NCBI GenBank assembly: GCA_947585425.1
Contig: CANPWZ010000006.1
Location: 34,002-98,001, forward strand
Direction of reading: 5' to 3'
DNA length: 64,000 bases
From: an uncultured Oscillospiraceae bacterium
Lineage (GTDB): Bacteria; Bacillota; Clostridia; Oscillospirales; Oscillospiraceae
Shown here: positions 45,701 to 54,108 of the stretch, in pieces
Layout: each line of letters starts with the position of its first letter
Numbering within the stretch: the first letter of the stretch is position 1
The notes under the pieces: model-generated
The model's database searches: none
What the model saw: the letters and a program-made list of their open reading frames with translations, nothing else
Told to the model about the DNA's origin: nothing
Translations under genes and position numbers: made by a program

Positions 45701-46479
45701 GCGCCTCCTCTCCTCTCCCCGGCGTCCCCGCCATCCCCGGCGGGTCCCAGGGAGAGCTCCCCGGCCTCTCCGGCGAAACGGGCGAGGCGTCCCAGGCCGG
45801 CCCATTCGAGGACTGGCAGCTTGTCTATCTGTATGACAACTATATGCCCCCCACCGTCTCCAGCTCCACCTACGAGGAGAACCTGGACCGGCTGGCTTAT
45901 GTCCGCTCCGAGTCCCCCTCCACCATCAGCATCTACGCCGCCACCTTCGCGGAGAAGGACAGGATCGCCGACCTGATCGCCGAATACAATGAAGGGGTCA
46001 GCGAGGACGACCAGATCACCTACACCGACTATGTGGCCCTGCTGATGAGCTCCATCACCGACATCATCAGCGGCATCAGCTATCTGCTCATCGCCTTCGT
46101 GTCCATCTCGCTCATCGTGTCCTCCATCATGATCGGCATCATCACCAACATCTCCGTGCTGGAGCGCACCAAGGAGATCGGCATCCTGCGTGCGGTGGGC
46201 GCCTCCAAGCGGGACGTGTCCCGGGTGTTCAACGCCGAGACCTTCATCGTGGGCCTGGCCGCCGGCCTGCTGGGCATTTTGGTCAGCTTCCTGGCCACCT
46301 TCCCCATCAACGCGGTCATCCACTCCCTCACCGACCTGGAGGACCTCAACGCCACCCTGCCGGCGGTGGGGGCGGTGGTCCTTGTGTGCATCAGCATGAT
46401 CCTCACCGTGGTGGCGGGGCTGATCCCCGCCCGCTCCGCCGCCCGCAAAGACCCGGTGGAGGCCCTGCGGAGCGAGTGA
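42712..46479 (+). CDS. Giant MacB-like ABC protein (ATPase fused to FtsX-type permease) with a duplicated extracellular module
   Basis: 1255 residues. The ATPase (about 1-225) has Walker [29 protein letters not shown] and [10 protein letters not shown] first membrane helix (about 268-288) leads to an extracellular region of about 800 residues, then three C-terminal helices with the FtsX phrase [23 protein letters not shown]. Inside the extracellular part, a Pro/Ser/Glu-rich stretch (about 805-1040) holds two copies of a 41-residue unit starting at about 858 and 948, each with WGTA, WMAWFQ, SGM and LPP-AQAR-AELF-type positions. MacB-type proteins act as mechanotransmitters or peptide/lipid exporters. 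The repeat is not a known domain to me. Confidence 0.9.
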   Translation: MLKLSHITKQYQLGDNTIDALRGIDLEFRENEFVSILGPSGCGKTTTLNIIGGLDRYTSGDLIINGRSTKEYRDSDWDAYRNHSIGFVFQSYNLISHQTVLANVELALTLAGVSRAERRRRAIDALERVGLGDQLDKLPSQMSGGQMQRVAIARALINDPDILLADEPTGALDSETSVQVMKLLKEVARDRLVIMVTHNPELAEEYSTRIVRLKDGLVTGDSNPYHSEEEAPLLTGKEAKAGKKPSMSFLTALSLSLTNLRTKMGRTVLTAFAGSIGIIGIALILALSTGINNYINKVQEDTLSSYPITIQAETTDMSSLLAGFMEAREDAWSEERDPDRVYSSTVMFDMMNSMVNAQTQTNNLEAFRAYLEAGGGGIKDIAHIDYDYDFDFDFYTTDEDGVILKCDVMSLMESAMGSMFGGDYSSYFSSSMGSMYSSMDVWNELLAGDDGELISQQTKDQYEMLYGRWPESYDEVVLFISPSNEISDLMLYALGLMPADEMEQVMTDMMNGEEVETDKRSWSYEELADISFKLILPAEYWQYDAATGAYTDMSATDAGMDYLYNSGDVGLRLKVAGVARALPDTNGRASGSIGYTSALTAWAIETTGDMEIVRKQLDDPGTDVFTALPFPTEDDVEPTDQEKAKAIAEYLSGLSVMEKAEAYIDVMSQPSREYVDGIVDGQMADMTRESIEEMILEQYASEMGVDEETIRSYIADMSDEELFDRVREAIESAVTQQYAQMVSQRLGALTNEQLAELLDEALEGAGEGEDGETARAARAEAGRVVTLSAPATAKLAVRALAAAPDPEPGSSPDAAVSPEPTESAPEPTESAGPGESLPPEESAAPGASPEPSAPAVQLPEGWEDWGTAEWMAWFQQSGMTMEQAFAGLPPEAQARLAELFPFPPASSDPESSPQPSGAPEPGASQEPTESVPPTEAPGQDPGTPSNQLPAGWQSWGTAQWMAWFQRSGMSMQQAYATLPPAAQARVAQLFGQAQTPGASSPLPGVPAIPGGSQGELPGLSGETGEASQAGPFEDWQLVYLYDNYMPPTVSSSTYEENLDRLAYVRSESPSTISIYAATFAEKDRIADLIAEYNEGVSEDDQITYTDYVALLMSSITDIISGISYLLIAFVSISLIVSSIMIGIITNISVLERTKEIGILRAVGASKRDVSRVFNAETFIVGLAAGLLGILVSFLATFPINAVIHSLTDLEDLNATLPAVGAVVLVCISMILTVVAGLIPARSAARKDPVEALRSE
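45283..45692 (+). repeat. Two-copy coding repeat in the ABC protein
   Basis: The 41-codon unit begins at 45283 and again at 45553, 270 bases apart. It is separated by a low-complexity Pro/Ser/Glu linker. Both copies share WGTA-x-WMAWFQ-x-SGM and diverge mostly by conservative changes (Glu/Gln, Ala/Val). Confidence 0.88.
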
Positions 46480-46554
46480 CCCTCCGGAATTTTAACAAAT
46501 TTTAATTTCCTTTTTCGACCATTCATGCTAATATAGACGCAGGAGCGTGATACC

Positions 46555-47247
46555 ATGGTCAAAACTGAGCGTCCTCTCCTGGAGCGGGCCCGGGCGGCGG
46601 CGGCCGCGCCCCTCACCCCCTATCGGGTCTTCTGGCTGTTCGCCCTGGCCGCCCTGCTGGGCGACGGGATCGAGGTGGTGTTCTGGCTGGTCACCCGGGG
46701 CCAGCTCACCAGCCGCAGCAGCCTGGTGATGGGCCCCTTCAGCCTGGTGTGGGGGATCGGCGCGGTGCTGTTCACCGTGATCCTCCGCCCCCTGGCGGAG
46801 CGGGGCGGCTTTGCCCTGTTCGCCGCCGGCGCCCTGGTGGGCGGCGGGTTTGAGTACCTCTGCTCCCTGATCCAGCAGTGGGCCTTCGGGGTGGTATTCT
46901 GGTACTACGGCCACCTGCCTCTCAGCCTCAACAGCCATGTGAATCTGGTCTTCTGCCTGTTCTGGGGGCTGGCGGCGGTGGTGTGGATGCGGTACATCCA
47001 CCCCCTCCTCTGCCTGCTCATCGACCTGACCCCCAAAGGCCAGGCCCGCCGGCTCACCGCCGCCCTGGCCCTGTTCCTGGCGGTATCCACCGTCCTCACC
47101 ACGGCGGCCCTCCACCGGATGGACCGCCGCCAGGCGGGGATCCCCGCCACCGGCGCGGTGTCCCTCTGGCTGGACGAGACCTTCCCCGACCCCTGGCTCC
47201 AGGCCCGGTTCCCCAGTATGCACCCCCCGGAGTACTACGGGGAGTGA
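46555..47247 (+). CDS. CmpB-type membrane protein (PF06541-like)
   Basis: 230 residues, about five hydrophobic segments, with VMGPFSLVWGIGAVLFT and GGGFEYLCSLIQQ matching the putative ABC-transporter type IV family. The C-terminal tail of about 45 residues is outside the membrane. Related to the C-terminal domain of the 21.3-kb fusion protein. Function unknown. Confidence 0.8.
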   Translation: MVKTERPLLERARAAAAAPLTPYRVFWLFALAALLGDGIEVVFWLVTRGQLTSRSSLVMGPFSLVWGIGAVLFTVILRPLAERGGFALFAAGALVGGGFEYLCSLIQQWAFGVVFWYYGHLPLSLNSHVNLVFCLFWGLAAVVWMRYIHPLLCLLIDLTPKGQARRLTAALALFLAVSTVLTTAALHRMDRRQAGIPATGAVSLWLDETFPDPWLQARFPSMHPPEYYGE

Positions 47248-47264
47248 GACAAATCAGAGCCCGC

Positions 47265-47292
47265 GAGGGGCGGCCTGATAAGGCCGCCCCTC
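47265..47292 (+). terminator. Terminator after the CmpB-type gene
   Basis: 12-bp arms GAGGGGCGGCCT (47265-47276) and complement (47281-47292), then TTGTATTT. Confidence 0.88.
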
Positions 47293-47321
47293 TTGTATTT
47301 CCCCGCGAAAACTGATATGAT
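47293..47321 (+). promoter_or_regulatory. Promoter of the phloretin-hydrolase-like gene
   Basis: TTGTAT (47293-47298) and TATGAT (47316-47321), 17-base spacer. Confidence 0.65.
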
Positions 47322-47359
47322 AGGCAAAAGCGCGCCACACGAATCAAGGAGGGACCACC

Positions 47360-48178
47360 ATGGACGCCACAGGCTACATCCCCAACGCCGGACAGACCCA
47401 CACCCCGTTCCGCTCCAACATCTTCGCCCCGTTCCTCCCCACAAATGGGCCGGTCTACCCCGATCCGCCCCTGCCCGACCCGGTTTTGAAGCCGGAGTTC
47501 ATCGAACGCGGCATCCGAATCAAGGAGATGTCCCAGCACTTCCTGCCCGGCGTCACGCCGGAGATGATCGACTGGTTCTGGGCCAACATGGAGAAGGGCT
47601 ACTACCTCTGGGCCCCCGGCGCCCACAAGCGGTTCAGCTGGGTCCGCTCCCCCGCCCAATACGGCTTTCTGGACTCCGCCCACATGATCTCCGAGATCCA
47701 CGTCCCCGGCGGCCCCGTGTTCGGCGGGGACGGCGTGATGATCCAGCGGATGCCCCTGAGCTGGTTCCCTTTCACCGCCCACATGGAGCACGTGATCCTG
47801 GAGGGCATCTTCACCGACAACGGCGAGATGTTCGACTGCACCATCCACATGTGGGAGGCGGCGGAGGGCGGCACCAACCACATCACCGCCGCCATTGAGA
47901 ACACCCGCAACCCCCAGCTGCCGCCCTTCGTGCTGGAGCTGCAAAAGGCGGCGCCCCCCGCGCCCTGCCCCGAACTGGGGAACGGCCTTGCCCACAGCGA
48001 GTACGAGGCCGCCATGTGGCCCGTCTTCCTGCCGAAACTGTACGAGCTGTGGAAGGACCATCCCGACCCCACCCAGAACGTCCCCTGCGACCTGCGGGTC
48101 CGGGAGACCGCCGGCGGCGGGCTGGAGTATGTGGCGGAAAACGGGCCCGTCCTGCCCCTGCCCCGGCCCGAACGGTAA
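47360..48178 (+). CDS. DAPG/phloretin hydrolase-like protein
   Basis: 272 residues. The phrases KPEFIERGIRI, GVTPEMIDWFWANME, LWAPGAHKRFSW (His89) and WEAAEGGTNHITAAI resemble the PhlG/phloretin-hydrolase family. These are zinc enzymes that cut a carbon-carbon bond next to a phloroglucinol ring, for example in flavonoid breakdown by gut Clostridia. I assign it from motif memory only; related ring-acting hydrolases of other substrate are possible. No signal peptide. Its own promoter and AAGGAGG suggest separate control. Confidence 0.62.
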   Translation: MDATGYIPNAGQTHTPFRSNIFAPFLPTNGPVYPDPPLPDPVLKPEFIERGIRIKEMSQHFLPGVTPEMIDWFWANMEKGYYLWAPGAHKRFSWVRSPAQYGFLDSAHMISEIHVPGGPVFGGDGVMIQRMPLSWFPFTAHMEHVILEGIFTDNGEMFDCTIHMWEAAEGGTNHITAAIENTRNPQLPPFVLELQKAAPPAPCPELGNGLAHSEYEAAMWPVFLPKLYELWKDHPDPTQNVPCDLRVRETAGGGLEYVAENGPVLPLPRPER

Positions 48179-48219
48179 AAACAGGCGCGGCTGCCCGCCG
48201 CGCCCATGGGAGAGAGCTT

Positions 48220-48633
48220 ATGGACTATTTTCATCTGTCCGCCGGACAGGACACCCTGGAACACATCAGCGCCCTGGGCCTGGCCCATCTGGGGGACGGG
48301 GTGTTCGAGCTGATGGTGCGCTCCTGGCTGTGCCTCCGGGGCAAGGCCACCAACGACCGGCTCCACAAGGCCGCCGTGTCCTATGTGGCCGCCCCCGCCC
48401 AGGCCAGGATGGCCCACGCCGTCCTGCCGCTCCTCACCGAGGAGGAGCAGACGGTGTACCGCCATGGCCGCAACACCCACACCGCCGCCATCCCCAAGGG
48501 GGCCACCGCCGGGGAGTACCGGGCGGCCACGGCGCTGGAGTGCCTGTTCGGGTGGCTGTACCTACAAGGGCGGACGGACCGGCTCAATGAGCTGTTCGAT
48601 GTCATGATGGAGGGGGAGCTCCATGCCCTTTGA
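48220..48633 (+). CDS. mrnC: Mini-ribonuclease III
   Basis: 137 residues, RNase III catalytic domain without a dsRNA-binding domain. Landmarks: LAHLGDGVFELMVR (signature helix), ATNDRLHKAAVSYV and the second acidic site EYRAATALECLFGWLYL. In Firmicutes it finishes 23S rRNA maturation. It overlaps rqcH by 11 bases, giving an operon of two ribosome-related genes. Confidence 0.93.
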   Translation: MDYFHLSAGQDTLEHISALGLAHLGDGVFELMVRSWLCLRGKATNDRLHKAAVSYVAAPAQARMAHAVLPLLTEEEQTVYRHGRNTHTAAIPKGATAGEYRAATALECLFGWLYLQGRTDRLNELFDVMMEGELHAL

Positions 48634-50365
48634 CGCCATTTTCATGACCGCCCTGGCGGAGGAATTGAGGAATACCCTCACTGGCGGCAAGGTGGATAAG
48701 CTGTACCAGCCCGCCAAGGAAGAGGTCATCCTCCACATGCGGGCGGGAAAGGAGAACGTCCGCCTGCTGCTCACCGCCAGCCCCGCCCATCCCAGGGCCC
48801 AGCTCACCGCCATTCCCCGGGAAAACCCGGAGACGCCCCCCATGTTCTGTATGCTGCTGCGCAAATACTTCTCCGGGGCGCGGCTGCTGGACGTCGCCCA
48901 GCCTTCCATGGAGCGGCTGCTGGACTTCCGATTCGAGACCCTGGACGAGCTGGGGGACCGGGTGGAGCGGCGGCTGATCTTAGAGTGCATCGGCCGGAAG
49001 TCCAACCTCATCATGCTGGACGGGGCGGGCCGGATCACCGACTGCCTCCGCCGGGCCGACGGGGACCTGTCCGCCAGGCGGCCCGTGATGCCGGGGCTGT
49101 ACTATCAGCTCCCGGAGCCCACCGGCAAGCTGGACCCCACCGCCCTCCCCCCGGACGAACTCACCGCCCTGGTGCTGTCCCAGGCCCCAGAGGCCGATCA
49201 TGACAAGTGGCTGCTGGACACCTTCAGCGGCATTTCTCCGCTGATCGCCCGGGAGCTGGAATTCCAGGGCGGCGGCGCCAGAGAGGGGCTGGCGAAGCGC
49301 CTCAACGAGCTGGTGGAGCGCATCGAAAAGCGGGATTTCACCCCCACCGTACTGCTGCGGGAGGGAAAGCCCTTCGACTTCACCTTCCAGGCGGTGGTGC
49401 AGTACGGCCCGGAGGTGGAGCTGAAGCGCTATCCCACCTTCTCAGCCCTGCTGGATGACTTCTACGAGCAGAAGGAGGCCCAGGAGCGGGTCAGGCAGCG
49501 GGGGCAGGACTTCATCCGCTCGGTGACCCAGGCCCGGAACCGCACGGCGAAGAAGATCGCCAACCAGGAGGCCGACCTGCAAAGGGCCGGGGACCGGGAC
49601 AGGCTCCGGGAGTACGGCGACATCATCACCACCAACTTCTATCAGATGAGCAGGGGCCAGAGCGTCCTCCGGGCTCAGAACTACTACGACCCCGAGGCCG
49701 GAGAGGTGGACATCCCCCTGGACCCCCTGCTGACCCCCCAGCAGAACGCCGCCCGGTACTACCGGGACTATAAAAAGGCCCAGAAGGCGGAGGAGATGCT
49801 CACCCTCCAGCTGGAGAAGAACCGGGCGGAGCTGGACTATCTGGACAGCGTATTGCAGAACATCAGGCTGTCCGAGGGGGACCGGGACCTCCAAGAGATC
49901 CGCCAGGAGCTGATGGACAACGGCTACCTGAAGCAGCAGAAGAAAAAACTGGCCGCCAAGGGCAAACAGAAGACCGTCCACTCCAAACCCATGGAGTTCC
50001 GCTCCACGGCGGGGCTGCCTATCCTGGTGGGCAAAAACAACACCCAGAACGACCGGCTCACCCTGAAGGACGCGGACAAGCGGGACCTGTGGCTCCATGT
50101 GCAGAAGCTCCACGGCTCCCATGTCATCCTGAAAACCGGCGGCACGGAGCCGGACGAGCGGTCCCTCACCGAGGCCGCCATGCTGGCCGCCTGGTTCTCC
50201 CAGGGGGCGGAGTCCGGCCAGGTGCCCGTGGACTACACCCCCGTCCGTTATGTGAAAAAGCCCGCCGGGGCCAAGCCGGGCTATGTGATCTACAACACCT
50301 ATCAGACCATGTACGTCACCCCCGACGGGGAGCTGGCCAAACGGCTCCGAACCGGGCGGAGCTGA
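48623..50365 (+). CDS. rqcH: Ribosome quality-control protein RqcH (NFACT family)
   Basis: 580 residues. The NFACT-N domain opens MPFDAIFMTALAEELR. A coiled-coil middle (about 270-430, many Glu/Lys/Arg with QNAARYYRDYKKAQKAEE) is followed by NFACT-R with LTLKDADKRDLWLHVQ and GSHVILKT. RqcH binds stalled 50S subunits and recruits Ala-tRNA to add alanine tails that mark failed chains. Length is typical. Sometimes annotated as fibronectin-binding protein. Confidence 0.95.
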   Translation: MPFDAIFMTALAEELRNTLTGGKVDKLYQPAKEEVILHMRAGKENVRLLLTASPAHPRAQLTAIPRENPETPPMFCMLLRKYFSGARLLDVAQPSMERLLDFRFETLDELGDRVERRLILECIGRKSNLIMLDGAGRITDCLRRADGDLSARRPVMPGLYYQLPEPTGKLDPTALPPDELTALVLSQAPEADHDKWLLDTFSGISPLIARELEFQGGGAREGLAKRLNELVERIEKRDFTPTVLLREGKPFDFTFQAVVQYGPEVELKRYPTFSALLDDFYEQKEAQERVRQRGQDFIRSVTQARNRTAKKIANQEADLQRAGDRDRLREYGDIITTNFYQMSRGQSVLRAQNYYDPEAGEVDIPLDPLLTPQQNAARYYRDYKKAQKAEEMLTLQLEKNRAELDYLDSVLQNIRLSEGDRDLQEIRQELMDNGYLKQQKKKLAAKGKQKTVHSKPMEFRSTAGLPILVGKNNTQNDRLTLKDADKRDLWLHVQKLHGSHVILKTGGTEPDERSLTEAAMLAAWFSQGAESGQVPVDYTPVRYVKKPAGAKPGYVIYNTYQTMYVTPDGELAKRLRTGRS

Positions 50366-50383
50366 GACAAAGGAGCGTTTCCC

Positions 50384-50845
50384 ATGAACAAGAGCCTGCC
50401 CACCGAGGAGCTGCGCCGGCTGGCGGAGGAATTTCTTGCCGACCGGGCCCATGTGGGGGACGGGGCCGGCGGCCCCGACATCTTCGGCACCGCCCGGGTC
50501 ATCGACTGCGACGGCCCCACCGGCTCCATCCTGTTCGCTTACGACACCAAGCCCTGGATGGCCAACGTGCTGGGCACCGTCCACGGCGGGGTCATCGCCA
50601 CCCTGCTGGACAGCTGCATGGGCATCACCTGCGCCATCCATGTGGACGTGCCCACCCCCACCGTCACCATGACGGTAAACTACCTCAAGCCCCTGCCCCT
50701 CAGCGGCACCGTCCACGTGCGCACCCGGCTGAACCATCTGGGCCGCACCACCGCCCAGGCTATGGCGGAGGTCTTTTCCCCCGGCCGGCCGGACGACACC
50801 CTGGTCACCGCCACCGGGGTCTACTCCACCGCCGGGCAGAAATGA
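50384..50845 (+). CDS. PaaI-type hotdog thioesterase
   Basis: 153 residues. The hotdog helix has GTVHGGVIATLLDSCMG with the catalytic HGG followed by Asp/Ser positions, and VTMTVNYLKPLP as central strand. Acyl-CoA substrate unknown. It follows rqcH by 18 bases and is closed by a terminator. Confidence 0.9.
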   Translation: MNKSLPTEELRRLAEEFLADRAHVGDGAGGPDIFGTARVIDCDGPTGSILFAYDTKPWMANVLGTVHGGVIATLLDSCMGITCAIHVDVPTPTVTMTVNYLKPLPLSGTVHVRTRLNHLGRTTAQAMAEVFSPGRPDDTLVTATGVYSTAGQK

Positions 50846-50853
50846 GCCGATAA

Positions 50854-50885
50854 AATATCCCCTCCGCTTTCGCGGAGGGGATATT
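50854..50885 (+). terminator. Terminator
   Basis: 14-bp perfect arms 50854-50867 and 50872-50885, 4-base loop, modest T-run; also faces the converging spore-protein gene. Confidence 0.9.
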
Positions 50886-50922
50886 TATGCCGTCTCCCGC
50901 TTTCGGGAGAAAAAGAGGATCC

Positions 50923-51129
50923 TTACTTCAGGCCGTTCTCGTAGGACTCGATCATCTTCTTGACCATCTGGCCGCCGATGCTGCCGGCCTGACGGGCGGT
51001 GATGTCGCCGTTGTAGCCCTGCTTCAGGTTGACGCCGACCTCGTTGGCCGCTTCCATCTTGAACTTATCCATGGCGTCGCGGGCGCCGGGGACCACCAGG
51101 CGGTTGGAAGAACTATTGGTGTTAGACAT
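50923..51129 (-). CDS. Alpha/beta-type small acid-soluble spore protein
   Basis: 68 residues from ATG 51129 (GAAGGAA upstream). Family motifs: NRLVVPGARDAMDKFKMEAANEVG with the germination-protease cleavage site, then DITARQAGSIGGQMVKKMIE with the conserved SIGGQMV. These proteins coat spore DNA against UV and heat. Transcription from a sigma-G promoter is expected. Confidence 0.95.
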   Translation of the reverse strand: MSNTNSSSNRLVVPGARDAMDKFKMEAANEVGVNLKQGYNGDITARQAGSIGGQMVKKMIESYENGLK

Positions 51130-51190
51130 TTCCTTCGTCTCCTTTGCTTTTCGTTTCGGTTTGTCTTTCGTCGGATGGAACATCCGAGCA

Positions 51191-51219
51191 TAGTTTGAGC
51201 GAAGGTTATTTTTCTATAC
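51191..51219 (-). promoter_or_regulatory. Possible sigma-G-type promoter of the spore-protein gene
   Basis: On the minus strand GTATA (51215-51219) and CAAACTA (51191-51197) are 17 bases apart. CAAACTA differs in one base from the CATACTA -10 of sigma-F/G promoters. Fits the gene; inferred. Confidence 0.45.
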
Positions 51220-51255
51220 GGGATAGGTCGCTGGTAATTTTCGTATATGACGCGC

Positions 51256-51867
51256 TTAAAAATCTTCCTTTACGATCACCATATCGCAACAGTCTACCAA
51301 CTGGCGATACCGAAAACAGCTCTTGAAGTGGTCGTTCACTAAGCCTGCGGCCTGCAGATGGGCGTAGACGGTGACGCTGCCGATGAACTTTAACCCCCGC
51401 CGCTTCATATCTTTGGCGATACGGTCGGACAGAGGGGTGGAGGCCGGGATCAGGCCCCGCTCGTGTCCCCGATAGAGGAGCGTCTTGCCCCCGGTCCAGC
51501 TCCACAGATAGTCGGAAAAGGAGCCGAACTCCGCCCGGATCTGCTGGACGCACCGGGCGTTGTGGATGACCGCCTCGATCTTCCGGCGGGAGCGGATCAC
51601 GCTGGGAACGGCCAGGATGCGTTCCACATCCGCCTCCCCGTAGGCGGCCACCTTGTCAAAGTCGAAGCCGTCGAAACAGGCACGGAAGATCTCCCGCTTT
51701 TTCAGCACCGTGTCCCAACTGAGGCCGCACTGCATGACCTCCAGCATGAGAAACTCAAACTGCTTTCGGTCGTCGTGGACGGGCACGCCCCACTCCTCGT
51801 CATGATAGCGGGTCTCCAGCTCGTTGAGCAGACACCACGGGCAGCGCTCCACCGCCATGCACTCCAT
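51256..51867 (-). CDS. tag: DNA-3-methyladenine glycosylase I
   Basis: 203 residues. RCPWCLLNELETRYHDEEWGVP and QFEFLMLEVMQCGLSWDTVL are diagnostic of TAG; the early Cys residues and later His/Cys positions form its zinc site. It removes 3-methyladenine from DNA. The ribosome site (GAGG) lies in the last codons of the flavin reductase gene, so the two are co-expressed. Confidence 0.94.
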   Translation of the reverse strand: MECMAVERCPWCLLNELETRYHDEEWGVPVHDDRKQFEFLMLEVMQCGLSWDTVLKKREIFRACFDGFDFDKVAAYGEADVERILAVPSVIRSRRKIEAVIHNARCVQQIRAEFGSFSDYLWSWTGGKTLLYRGHERGLIPASTPLSDRIAKDMKRRGLKFIGSVTVYAHLQAAGLVNDHFKSCFRYRQLVDCCDMVIVKEDF

Positions 51868-51870
51868 TGC

Positions 51871-52428
51871 TTACCTCAGCTTCAGCCCATCGCCAAATGC
51901 GTTCCCGACCTTCTCGCCCAGCACCAGATAGTCGTTATTCGCCGGGTCGAAGGTGATGGGCCGCAGCTTGGCCGGGTCGATCTTGCCATCGGTCAGCACG
52001 CTCTCGTCGGCGCACACATTGACGATCTCGCCCACCAGCCGGCAGGTCTGCGGATTGTAGCTGCTGAGCCTGCACTCCAGCGCCATAGCCAGCTCGTCGA
52101 TGAGGGGCGCGTCCACGAATTCGCTCTTGGTGGTATGGAAGCCGCACCGGGCCAGCTTGTCCGGCACATCGTTGCCGGACGCCACGCCCACGTAGTCGCA
52201 CTCCACCACATGGGCGGCGTCCGCCATGCTGACGGTGAACGCCTTGCGGGCCAGGATGTCGCAGGTGGTCTTATGGCCGGCGCTGATGCAGAAAGAGATC
52301 TCCTTGTCGTCGCTGATGCCGCCCCAGGCCGCATTCATGGCGTTGGGAACGCCGTTTTCGTCATAGGCGGCCAGGATGAACACTGGCTGAGGATAGCAGA
52401 TGGGCTTGGCTCCGAAATTTTTACGCAT
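51871..52428 (-). CDS. Flavin reductase-like FMN-binding protein
   Basis: 185 residues from ATG 52428, directly after TTGGAGGTAAC. Flavin-reductase split-barrel with CYPQPVFILAAYDENGVPNAMNAAWGG near the start and FCISAGHKTTCDILARKAFTVS. Probably binds FMN in the cytoplasm and reduces an unknown acceptor. It precedes tag by 3 bases. Confidence 0.9.
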   Translation of the reverse strand: MRKNFGAKPICYPQPVFILAAYDENGVPNAMNAAWGGISDDKEISFCISAGHKTTCDILARKAFTVSMADAAHVVECDYVGVASGNDVPDKLARCGFHTTKSEFVDAPLIDELAMALECRLSSYNPQTCRLVGEIVNVCADESVLTDGKIDPAKLRPITFDPANNDYLVLGEKVGNAFGDGLKLR

Positions 52429-52467
52429 GACAGTTACCTCCAATTTATAAATAGACTGGTTTCAGAC

Positions 52468-52496
52468 ATTATACCTTAAACTTGGCGGATGTACAA
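52468..52496 (-). promoter_or_regulatory. Promoter of the flavin reductase-tag operon
   Basis: Minus strand TTGTAC (52491-52496), 17-base spacer, TATAAT (52468-52473). Confidence 0.8.
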
Positions 52497-52534
52497 TCGT
52501 TCTCTGTTACAAACGAAAGGGGATCGTCTTTGCG

Positions 52535-52562
52535 TTGCAAATCCGCTTCGATTTGGTATAAT
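52535..52562 (+). promoter_or_regulatory. bcp promoter
   Basis: TTGCAA (52535-52540), 16-base spacer, TATAAT (52557-52562), 28 bases before the ATG. Confidence 0.75.
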
Positions 52563-52590
52563 GATTCCAGAAAGAAAGGAGACGATCAGT

Positions 52591-53049
52591 ATGCTGGAAG
52601 TCGGAACAAAAGCCCCGGATTTCACCCTGAACGACAAGGACGGCAACCCCGTGTCCCTCCGCGATTTCGCGGGCAAGCGGGTGGTGCTCTATTTCTATCC
52701 CAAGGACAACACCCCCGGCTGCACCCGTCAGGCCTGCGCCTTTGCCGGCGCGTATGAGGCGTTCAAGTCGCTGGACGCGGTGGTCATCGGCGTCAGCAAG
52801 GACTCCGTCGCCTCCCACCAGAAGTTCGCGGAGAAATACGGCTTGCCCTTCGTGCTGCTGTCCGACCCGGAGCGGCAGGCCATCGAGGCCTACGGGGTAT
52901 GGCAGGAGAAAAAGAACTACGGCAAGGTCAGCATGGGCGTGGTGCGCTCCACCTTCGTCATCGGCCCGGATAGGGTCATCGAGAAGGTGATGCCCAAGGT
53001 GAAGCCAGACACCAACGCGGCGGAGATTTTGGCATATCTAAAAGGCTGA
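52591..53049 (+). CDS. bcp: Thioredoxin-dependent peroxiredoxin (Bcp/PrxQ)
   Basis: 152 residues from ATG 52591 with AAAGGAG upstream. Peroxidatic Cys44 in TPGCT and resolving Cys49 five residues later give the alpha-2-type PrxQ arrangement. It reduces peroxides at the expense of thioredoxin, useful to an anaerobe meeting oxygen. Transcribed divergently from the flavin reductase. Confidence 0.94.
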   Translation: MLEVGTKAPDFTLNDKDGNPVSLRDFAGKRVVLYFYPKDNTPGCTRQACAFAGAYEAFKSLDAVVIGVSKDSVASHQKFAEKYGLPFVLLSDPERQAIEAYGVWQEKKNYGKVSMGVVRSTFVIGPDRVIEKVMPKVKPDTNAAEILAYLKG

Positions 53050-53115
53050 CGGCGGGGCGCGTCGTCAGCCGGCGGGCAAATGATTATGAACGCTGGATTT
53101 TGCGGAGGGAAAAAT

Positions 53116-53436
53116 ATGGCTTCGAGCAAAGAGTATTTGGAGTTCATTTTGGGGCAGTTATCGGGGCTGGAAGGCATTACATATAGAGCAATGATGGGCG
53201 AATACATCATATATTACAAAGGAAAAATCGTCGGTGGGATCTATGATGACAGACTGCTTGTAAAGCCGGTAAAATCAGCGTTCGCCTATATGCCAACGGC
53301 TTCTTATGAATTACCGTATGAAGGGGCAGGCGAGATGCTGCTGGTCGATGAAGTTGATAATGGCGCGTATTTGACCGGTTTGTTTGAAGCCATATATGAC
53401 GAATTACCCGCTCCAAAACTTCGCAAGAATAAATAG
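53116..53436 (+). CDS. TfoX N-terminal-domain protein
   Basis: 106 residues from ATG 53116 (GGAGGGA upstream). TfoX/Sxy N-terminal-like phrases: ITYRAMMGEYIIYYKGKIVGGIYDD and LLVKPVKSA. In proteobacteria TfoX is a competence regulator, but the stand-alone domain in Firmicutes has no known role. The gene is visibly AT-richer than its neighbours, with codons such as ATA, AAA and TTA, suggesting recent acquisition. Confidence 0.85.
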   Translation: MASSKEYLEFILGQLSGLEGITYRAMMGEYIIYYKGKIVGGIYDDRLLVKPVKSAFAYMPTASYELPYEGAGEMLLVDEVDNGAYLTGLFEAIYDELPAPKLRKNK

Positions 53437-53492
53437 CACAAGTTTCCACTTGACTTACCGTAGAAGCGAGACAAATAACGAGGAGGGTCATC

Positions 53493-53789
53493 ATGCAATT
53501 TATCATCACGGCCTATGACGGCGAAAATATGCTGGACAAGCGGCTGGCGGTCCGGGGCCGCCACCTGGAGAATCTGAACCGGGTGAACGGCAAGGTCGTC
53601 TGCGCCGGCGGACTGCTGGACGGCGACGGGAAAATGAAGGGCTCGGTGCTGATCATGGACTTCGACAGCCGCGCCGGGTTGGACAAGTATCTGGACTCTG
53701 AGCCGTACATTTTAGAGCACGTCTGGGACAAGGTCGATGTGGAGGCCATGAATGTGGTCATCGTGAACGGAGAAAAGGTCGGGAAATGA
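53493..53789 (+). CDS. YciI-like protein
   Basis: 98 residues, ferredoxin-like YCII fold: MQFIITAYDGENM, RGRHLENLNRV with the conserved His, GSVLIMDFDSRAGLDKYLDSEPYI. Function of this family is mostly unknown; some act as small dehydratases or stress proteins. GAGGAGGG precedes the ATG. Confidence 0.87.
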   Translation: MQFIITAYDGENMLDKRLAVRGRHLENLNRVNGKVVCAGGLLDGDGKMKGSVLIMDFDSRAGLDKYLDSEPYILEHVWDKVDVEAMNVVIVNGEKVGK

Positions 53790-53804
53790 CCCCACCCCCA
53801 TGAT

Positions 53805-53850
53805 AAAGCGGGGCGCGGTGGCTCTTAAATGAGCTACCGCGTCCCGCTTT
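53805..53850. terminator. Terminator
   Basis: 20-base arms 53805-53824 and 53831-53850 with G-T wobbles, 6-base loop, T-run on the right. Confidence 0.85.
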
Positions 53851-53895
53851 TCTTGCATGGCAGGATAATTAATTCATCCGCATTTGTTCTGATAC

Positions 53896-54072
53896 TTATT
53901 CACCGATTTTGGCCTCTGCGATGGCGCGCTTCATATCAGAAAGAACGTCTCTGGCGCTGCGCCCCTGATGGCCGTTCATCCGTTCCACCTGAGCCTCCAA
54001 AATGTCGGCATATACTGTATTGCGGAAGTTCTCGTCCGCCAGATTGGGGGTGTGCATTTTAAGCTTATCCAT
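53896..54072 (-). CDS. 58-residue protein with a type III methyltransferase-like beginning
   Basis: ATG 54072 has GGGGGAGA seven bases upstream. The first 16 residues, MDKLKMHTPNLADENF, closely resemble the start of type III restriction-modification Mod methyltransferases (MDKLKMHSPNL type). Instead of continuing with the LFPNCVTE-like stretch, the protein changes to ILEAQVERMNGHQGRSARDVLSDMKRAIAEAK and stops. That second part resembles the C-terminal region of small antitoxin-like proteins. It may be a recombined fragment that is still translated. The family is not otherwise recognised. Confidence 0.6.
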   Translation of the reverse strand: MDKLKMHTPNLADENFRNTVYADILEAQVERMNGHQGRSARDVLSDMKRAIAEAKIGE

Positions 54073-54108
54073 CGCTAATCTCCCCCATTCTAAAGTTGGC
54101 TTTACTCT

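Noticed and set aside
42142..46323. A 1393-codon open frame antisense to the large ABC protein
   Set aside because: It is a by-product of GC-rich third positions; its product is a low-complexity Gly/His/Leu/Val run without any family, while the plus-strand frame has clear ABC motifs.
52468..52562. A PerR-type operator between flavin reductase and bcp
   Set aside because: The TATAAT-containing dyad is explained by the two promoters; the rest of the PerR consensus is missing.
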